Of a stretch of 64,000 nucleotides of DNA, positions 58,201 to 64,000 are shown one piece after another; positions within the stretch are counted from its first letter, which is position 1; each line of letters starts with the position of its first letter. The position numbers and the translations under genes were made by a program. The DNA is from Melastoma dodecandrum (taxonomy: Eukaryota > Streptophyta > Magnoliopsida > Myrtales > Melastomataceae): the NCBI GenBank assembly GCA_029817715.1, contig JARUPY010000606.1:6448001-6512000 (forward strand). The letters are read 5' to 3'. The notes beneath the pieces were generated by a model, which ran no database searches, was not told the origin of the DNA, and saw only the letters and a list, made by a program, of their open reading frames with translations.

Positions 58201-58943
58201 CAAAGAGCCAAAGTCTCAATGAAAATCTACAACTTTAGAGTCACGCATCTCATTAATAAGCTGAGAAACCCTTTTCACTTTCGTGAGGTCAAATGTCGCA
58301 GAACAGCAAGAAACCAATACAAACTCTACTCAACCAAGCCTCACAACTGCCGCTGCCTACAGTAAAAATATAAGAAATTGAGCTATCTGAACCCGACCTG
58401 ATTCAACACCTTATGAACTGTCTCGTCGGACACTCCGTCACCAGAGACGGCCTGATCCTGATCCCCTTGAACCTGCTGTCTCCTGCGAGGATGGTGATGA
58501 TGATAGCTGTGATTCTGATTATTATGACCCTGCAGATGATGATCGCCTCCTTTATTCAAAAGCGCCTCCTGAGCCTCCTGATCCGCGCCAGAAGATTGAT
58601 ACTGACCGTGCTGCTGCTGCTGCTGGTGGAACCACACCGGAACCTGTGAGGGATAGTGGTGGAGCGGGACCAAGGGGTGGTGCGCGTGGTAAGGAGGGTA
58701 AACATGGCCCACGCCGTGAGGGGGAGGAGAAGGGATCGCGATCCTCTGCTGCTGCTGTTGCGTAGTCTGTGGCAGGGAAGAAGGCACGAACTCTGGCGCC
58801 TTGGCGTTGAGGCCACTGAACGATCCGCTGCGGGAGAGGGATGGATCCTCGACAGCGGCGGGGGAGGAAGGTGAAAGGGGGGTGGCAGGGGACTGGGACG
58901 GTGGGTTGCGATCAAGGGTTTCAGAAACGGATCCTTCGGCCAT
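55215..58943 (-). CDS. La-related protein 6 (LARP6B/C-type) RNA-binding protein
   Basis: Ten exons (58943-58398, 57676-57595, 57454-57360, 57264-57193, 56966-56887, 56795-56699, 56341-56294, 56193-56125, 55904-55752, 55463-55215) join in frame to 496 residues. A PAM2-like motif that binds poly(A)-binding protein lies at about 43-54 (LNAKAPEFVP). Gln/His-rich sequence follows. The La motif at about 175-265 reads VEYYFSDLNLATTDHLMKYI, PISVVANFKKIKSF, then VVSEDGKKIKRLHPL. The RRM-like domain at about 266-363 reads RVVVAENLPEDH, then LHAFVEYESVELAEKAVEEL. An RG-rich run and the SUZ-C type end PPGPRMPDGTRGFSMGRG complete it. PAM2 plus SUZ-C points to plant LARP6B/C, which act in mRNA translation and stability. 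No lesions are seen. It shares a short intergenic region with the divergent RVE8-like gene. Confidence 0.93.
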
Positions 58944-59441
58944 GAGGACAAAAAAAAGACGATAGACGATCGGGAGATGGGATAAACCAACGGCTGGTGG
59001 AGGAAGGTGTCGGTGCCCGGAGGGACGGGAGGCGGTGAAAGGGAAGGAGGAGCGTCGGGGGTGGGTGGGGGAAGTTCCGGGGGAGGAGACAGTGGAGAGT
59101 CTTTCTCGGGGTTTTTCTGTAATGGCGTTTGCTGGTATTTGTAGTCAAAGTTTACTCCCATTATTACTATAAGTTCAAAGGAACGACATTTAACAATTGT
59201 TCTTACGATTGCTGCAGAATTACTGTCCAATTCCAAGGATGACGATGGCGGTGATGGTGATGGTGGGGACTGGTGGATACCAGACGACAGAGTGGTCCAC
59301 AAACGCTTCTCGACCTCGCCACACCACACAAACCACAACAACTTACACGGAAGATCTTCCCTTTCCTTTCTTTACTTCGTCCTGTAGTAGCTACTGTTCT
59401 CGAATTCCAGTTTCGAGCCTGCATCGATCGAATCGGGAACC
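58944..59441. promoter_or_regulatory. Shared divergent promoter region, LARP6-like / RVE8-like
   Basis: 498 bp between the two start codons, including both 5' UTRs. I looked for an evening element or G-box and saw no perfect copy. A 261-codon minus frame (58556-59341) crossing it is a compositional shadow. Confidence 0.55.
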
Positions 59442-60851
59442 ATGAGCGGTAATCCGTCGTCGTCCGATCCCGGTGATGATGTCAAAGGAGTAGGAGGTGG
59501 AGGTGGAGCGGCCTCTGCGAAGAAGGTGAGGAAGCCGTACACTATCACCAAGTCCAGGGAGAGCTGGACTGAGGAGGAGCACGACAAGTTCCTCGAGGCC
59601 CTTCAGCTGTGAGGGGAGGGGGACGACACCGCCCATTCTTTGTTCCTGGCGTGTCCATTCTACTGCTTCATTCGGCGATTGAGTCAAGTTTTGTTGTGTC
59701 TCTTTCGATGGTTGTGAGCAGATTCGACCGTGATTGGAAGAGGATCGAGGATTTCGTCGGATCGAAGACGGTTATTCAGGTTTGAAGCTTTGGATGTCAA
59801 TTCCGCTTCCTTTTCTTGTCTCTCTGACTGTGTGGTTAATTAGATTCGAAGTCACGCCCAGAAGTACTTCTTGAAAGTTCAGAAGAATGGGACAGTCGCG
59901 CACGTGCCTCCTCCCCGTCCTAAGCGCAAAGCTTCTCATCCCTACCCTCAGAAGGCACCGAAGAATGGTACGGTACTCGGCGTTCAGCATGTGTGATGGT
60001 TATATTGGCTTTTGGTGATGGCTGTTCGGTTATTGTTATTGAAGTTCCTCTGCCGCTACAACCATCCATGGCTCAACCCTCGTCAGGGAACAGTGCCTTC
60101 GAGCTTTTACCAGGGGAGATATCTTGGGATGAATCTTCCATGCCGATGTACACCGCATTGTGCCAGTATTTTCCAGCCAACGAAATCGAAAATTTGCCTT
60201 GTGAAGAGGGTATGGGATGTCATGGTCACGGCTTTATCCCTGTCGCTGCAAAACGTTTATTTCTGTTTAGTGGGAAGTTCCGATGCTTATTTTGGAATAA
60301 CACACTACTGATTCAGCTGATATTGGATCCAAGGGCGTTGCAAGTGTTCATTGTGCCTGGTTAAGTGGCGAGGGGACCTTGAGTCGAACATTGGAGGAGC
60401 TTGAGCAGAAGAGTCATGCTCCTGTGCTGCAGGGTGACCTTTCAAATGTCTACTTAACAAGACCCATGTGGCCCTCTTTTCTCAACAGAAGGCCCGAGGA
60501 CTGTAATTGACTATTCTTGAATGCGTGCTTGTGTAGGACTGCCAGATTTTGCTGAAGTTTATAGCTTCATCGGAAGCGTCTTTGACACGAATATTGAACT
60601 CCATGTGGAGAAGCTCAAGGAAATGGATCCCATCAATTTCGAAACTGTGAGTAGAAGGTTTCCCTTCTTGATGTCGAATGGAATACTCAAGCAGGTTTCT
60701 GTTTCGTCATAGTTACCCCATTGCGTCCTTCGGATTTGAAAATGACTTGCTAGTTGCTTCTGGTTGGTCTCTTTTTCAGGTTCTGTTATTGATGAGGAAC
60801 CTAGCATTTAACTTGTCGAGCCCGGAGGCGTCTCTTTTGGAACCATATTAG
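59442..60851 (+). CDS. REVEILLE 8-like MYB transcription factor (LHY/CCA1-like)
   Basis: Seven exons (59442-59608, 59722-59779, 59844-59967, 60045-60209, 60317-60433, 60537-60646, 60780-60851) join in frame to 270 residues. The single MYB repeat at about 35-86 reads [39 protein letters not shown] and the SHAQKYF motif. [20 protein letters not shown] follows. The C-terminal block ([34 protein letters not shown]) is the LCL-domain of the RVE3/4/5/6/8 subfamily. These nuclear factors activate evening-phased clock genes through the evening element. Exon ends 4 and 5 were chosen to keep the frame and family spacing. No lesions are seen. Confidence 0.92.
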
Positions 60852-61596
60852 TGAGTCAAGGTGACATGACATGTTGAAGTTGTTGTAAAACTCGGCTTTC
60901 TGCGGGAATCCCTCTTCCGCGGCGCTGTCTCGTACATATTGCAGAAGTTGGTCACAAGCAATCGACGGTTTTTAGTTCAGAAGGAAGCGAACAAGTTAGC
61001 AATCGCTTCCATATATCTTTTCTGGTTTGGGAGACGCGTACAGTATCCTTAGTAAAGATCTTTCGCCTTCTACTAGAATTTTGATACAGTTTTCTACCTA
61101 ACAGGAACACTGTGACTGCTACAGTACTGAAATTTCTACTACAGAATCACTCCTCTTGACGTTATTGGTATTCTATATTTTCGATGGTGTGCCGTTTGCC
61201 GGCTTTTGTAACATTTCCTTGTGTTGGATTGGATGATCGAGGAACTTTGGTTTGTGGTGCAAATGAGGGGGAGAATTACTGTTGTAATGCTTTGCAGTGG
61301 GATTTACAATGCATGTATAAGACTTCTCTTTCCCAAAGTTTTCTGCGATTCTCGAAAAATCTGTGGACGATAGCTTTACTTGTGTTATTGCAGTTGTTAT
61401 ATGGCAATGGCCTCTGCTTACTATCAAATGACCTAAAGAAAAGAAGATGTCCATGTCCTCTGTACCTTTTTACCCTAATTTACCATTGAGCAGTTCACAA
61501 GAAGCTCGTTGTGCCAGGAAAAAAGTGTCGGCTTAATCAACCCTGACCAATTATTCGATAATAATCGACTTGATTGACGCAGCAATATATGGCTTT
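60852..61596. other. RVE8-like 3' region
   Basis: About 750 bp holding the RVE8 3' UTR and convergent flank. Frames at 61184-61489 (+) and 61173-61454 (-) show no recognisable features. Confidence 0.45.
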
Positions 61597-63889
61597 TTAT
61601 GGGACGCGGACGGGGCATCCGCGGGCCATGTTGGCTAATGTGCGTATATGGCAAATGATGCTTTGCAGTAATGAATCAGGCATGCAGACTAGTCTTGCAA
61701 GTAATGTTATCTGCAGAGGTGATAGCAGTTCCTTTCTCGTGAGTTCACTTTGCCATTATGCGTTTGAGGTTGAGATCCCCTGTTCTCTCCACAGATGCTG
61801 AGCAACAAAAGGAGGCTTTTCATCATTTTGGGATCATCCTCCTGCGATTCATGCACATCAGGTATACGTATTCACGATTCGCCGGCAAAATGAAGTAGAC
61901 CACCAAAAAAAATGAAGGACGTGGTTTATGAGAATTCTATCGGCAGTTGAACGCCAAATACTTGTCCCGCAACTTGGAAGTCAACCTTCACAAATGTCTT
62001 ATGCGAAACTTCAATAAGTAACTTACCATGCAGACAAGGAACGCGCCGTCTCAACTGCTCCAATGGCTTTGCCTTGTCTAATGAACTAAGAAATGGATAT
62101 AGACAAGACCCGATTTCGGCTGCAAAGAATACATGGGATGTCAAGGAACATTATCCATAAAGTTGAATCCTTTAAAGAAGGGATGTAGGAAAATAATGCT
62201 TTAAAGCCCTTGATAGAGCTGGAGTATAATACCCATCATAAACTCCATCTTCGTGCCTGGATGAATGGCCACAGACTGCATTTATTTCCCAGAAAAAAGA
62301 GGAGGAGGTGGCAGTTAATCAAAAGATAAAGTTATCGATAATCTCACTAAGCTTGATTACGCCCACGAGTAATCTGCGAGAGCACAAGAGAGGTTGCTTT
62401 CGTTGCCTTTCTTGAGTAAGAAGCGTGCTGTGTGATACAGCCACCTCGCAGATTCTAAGGGCATTGGAATTGTTTAAGACAAGATCAAATGTTTTAAACT
62501 CCTGGATAGAATAGGATATACCTCCAGAGTTGCAACAAAAATTCATAATCTTGTTTAAGGTATAAAAGACCAACAAGTTTTTCCTAATCCTCGAAGCTTT
62601 TTGCATCTCGTCTTATTTTGGGAGCGTAAATTAGGTGTTTGCTCTCCAACAGATCCATTTGAGTTAGATGAATGTTCATTCGGATGTTAATTTCGAGGAG
62701 CTGGCGAGTTCGACAGATGATTTCAATGGGGGGCACAGTTAAAAGATGTCTGTGTGGAGGCGGGCATGCTCGCACTACGTCGGGATGCTACTGAGGTTAG
62801 CATTTGATTTATCTATCTCCCTCCTGTGAGGTGGAGCTCGAGATCTAAAACTACAAAACGGAACACATGCTGGGAGATATATTATACCCGAAGAAGATGA
62901 ACAGCGTTGCTGACCCGGTTTGCGTCTACCATTGTTAGAGTTGGCGGTGACATCTTACGGTACACGGAAGTTAAGTCCTGGAAAATTAGAAGCAGGTTCA
63001 GCAACAACAATTGGTAGATCAATGAAAAACTAACTCGACCAGATGATCAATGCAACGGAAATGAGAAAACATAATGAAGTAAAAAGAATCAAAACTGCGA
63101 CTACAGAGTTTCTGCAGAAGCTTTGGCGTGAATATGATGAATTAAAACGTTGAACTTTTACTAAAAACGACTACAAACAAGTAAATTTCACCGTTTAGCG
63201 GGAAAATCCATGGCTGATGAGCTTCGGTTCACCAAGATTTACCACAAAAGCTGGGGGGGGGGGGGGGGGGGGGGGTTCAAAGGCCTTCCACAGTTTTCTT
63301 TTGAAACCGGACACTCGTAAAGATCACGTGCTCTGATGAACAAACAAGCATTCGAGAATCTTGAACTACAGGAAGGCAATCAACAATGGATGTCCAATAA
63401 AAAAGAAAAGGCCAAAATACGGACCTGCAAGAGCAAACTGATGGTACCGAAGGAGTACCACAGCAATGATGGACCAGCTCCATGGACTGTTTTCCCCTCC
63501 AAGAACGCAGAACCGACTATGAGACGTCTCCGGTTCAAACTGCAACTCCAGCATCACCAGCAATGCACACATACAAAAGAAAAGGAAAAAGGAACAGCCC
63601 AATCACGATAAACAAGAAACAATGAAACAAAGAAAGCCGTCAACCAAACGGAATCCACAATTCCCATCCTCATTTCCGGGTCCAAGAAACAACCGGACCT
63701 TTGGCTCATTCTTGACAGCTTCAAGATCACAGCAAACAAGAAACAGACGCCAGAGAATTGATTTTTCACTACCTCGGTGAGTTCTTGCAGCGCATCGTCC
63801 CTGAGTTCGGGCATCAGGTGTTGAACGATCAAACACTTAGTCGGATGGAACATCTCCGGAGGCTCAGCTCCACCGGCGCAGAAGTTCAT
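61597..63889 (-). pseudogene. CNOT9/Rcd1-like (CAF40) locus, diverged and probably broken
   Basis: CNOT9 is the armadillo-fold subunit of the CCR4-NOT deadenylase. The minus-strand pieces occur in family order. Exon 1 from 63889 reads HLMPELRDDALQELTEV. About 63500-63425 reads SLLWYSFGTISLLLQ before a GT donor. 62977-62888 reads DLTSVYRKMSPPTLTMVDAN and RVSNAVHLLR. About 62787 reads HPDVVRAC. About 62120-62030 reads LYPFLSSLDKAKPLEQLR. About 61850 reads EDDPKMMKSLLLLL. About 61690-61600 reads LLQSIICHIRTLANMARGC, ending in TAA at 61599-61597. Spacing and residues resemble the divergent plant Rcd1-like paralogues. Several segments are missing, an in-frame TGA occurs near 61755, and the first intron junction does not resolve. 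I lean to a pseudogene; a fast-evolving gene is possible. Confidence 0.6.
63253..63275. repeat. Homopolymer of 23 G
   Basis: An uninterrupted G run within an intron-like part of the CNOT9-like locus. Its exact length is likely unreliable in any assembly. Confidence 0.8.
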
Positions 63890-63968
63890 TGATGAAGTTG
63901 CCGCCTTGGGTTAGTATAATGTTTGCTCGCGTAAGGTGACGTCAAAATGACGCTATAGTAAGTCGATG

Positions 63969-63976
63969 TATATATA
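63969..63976 (-). promoter_or_regulatory. TATA box of the CNOT9-like locus
   Basis: The minus strand reads CTCTATATATACATC about 80-90 bp before the ATG at 63889, at normal spacing for a plant promoter. Confidence 0.55.
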
Positions 63977-64000
63977 GAGTGAGGGGGAGAGGGTGTGAAG

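Noticed and set aside
58556..59341. 261-codon minus-strand frame rich in Pro and Ser
   Set aside because: Shadow of the LARP6 first exon and the GC-rich shared promoter. The LARP6 frame fits the family and all splice sites.

Overview
This is nuclear DNA from a flowering plant, almost certainly a dicot. The evidence is intron-rich genes with GT..AG junctions, a TIR-NBS-LRR gene, plant-specific families (IQD, ALOG, REVEILLE, strictosidine synthase-like, UGT74) and long Ty3/gypsy Tat/Ogre retrotransposons. The overall look (TNL plus tandem UGT and SSL copies) would fit a woody rosid such as Myrtaceae, but that is only an impression.

Layout. 1-617: 3' end of an IQD calmodulin-binding gene. 833-2060: dead Shewanella-like phosphatase copy. 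2290-6109 (-): five-exon TNL immune receptor whose deduced reading frame is intact. 6562-15093 (-): old, heavily mutated Tat-type LTR retrotransposon. 15856-18615: complete ribosomal protein uL18 (RPL5) gene with site II and telo-box promoter motifs. 19277-20640: UGT74-like pseudogene. 20688-37597 (-): nearly intact 16.9-kb Ogre-type retrotransposon with GCATC target duplications, 2.5-kb LTRs, tRNA-Arg-like primer site, ORF1, gag-pro, an apparent intron before pol, and only two visible lesions in pol.

37660-47634: tandem array in which UGT 3' fragments (+) converge on strictosidine synthase-like (SSL) genes (-). There are three SSL copies (SSL1 and SSL3 open, SSL2 with a nonsense codon) and two copies of a roughly 2.2-kb spacer carrying an ALOG-domain fragment and a small MITE. 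47777-51830: two copies of the SSL upstream flank enclose a broken Copia fragment and a GCTCG-rich repeat.

52874-60851: ordinary gene-rich DNA, with an ITN1-like ankyrin/PGG membrane protein (+), an LARP6-type RNA-binding protein (-), and a divergently transcribed REVEILLE8-like clock MYB (+). 61597-63889 (-): a diverged, probably dead CNOT9/Rcd1-like locus with a TATA box and a 23-G run.

The genes do not form one pathway. Enzymes of specialised metabolism (UGT, SSL) sit side by side, but every UGT copy here is broken, so the array looks like a relic or a birth-and-death locus, not a working cluster. I found no clearly new molecular system. The most informative structures are the Ogre element with its in-frame intron and the chimeric UGT-SSL-ALOG tandem unit.
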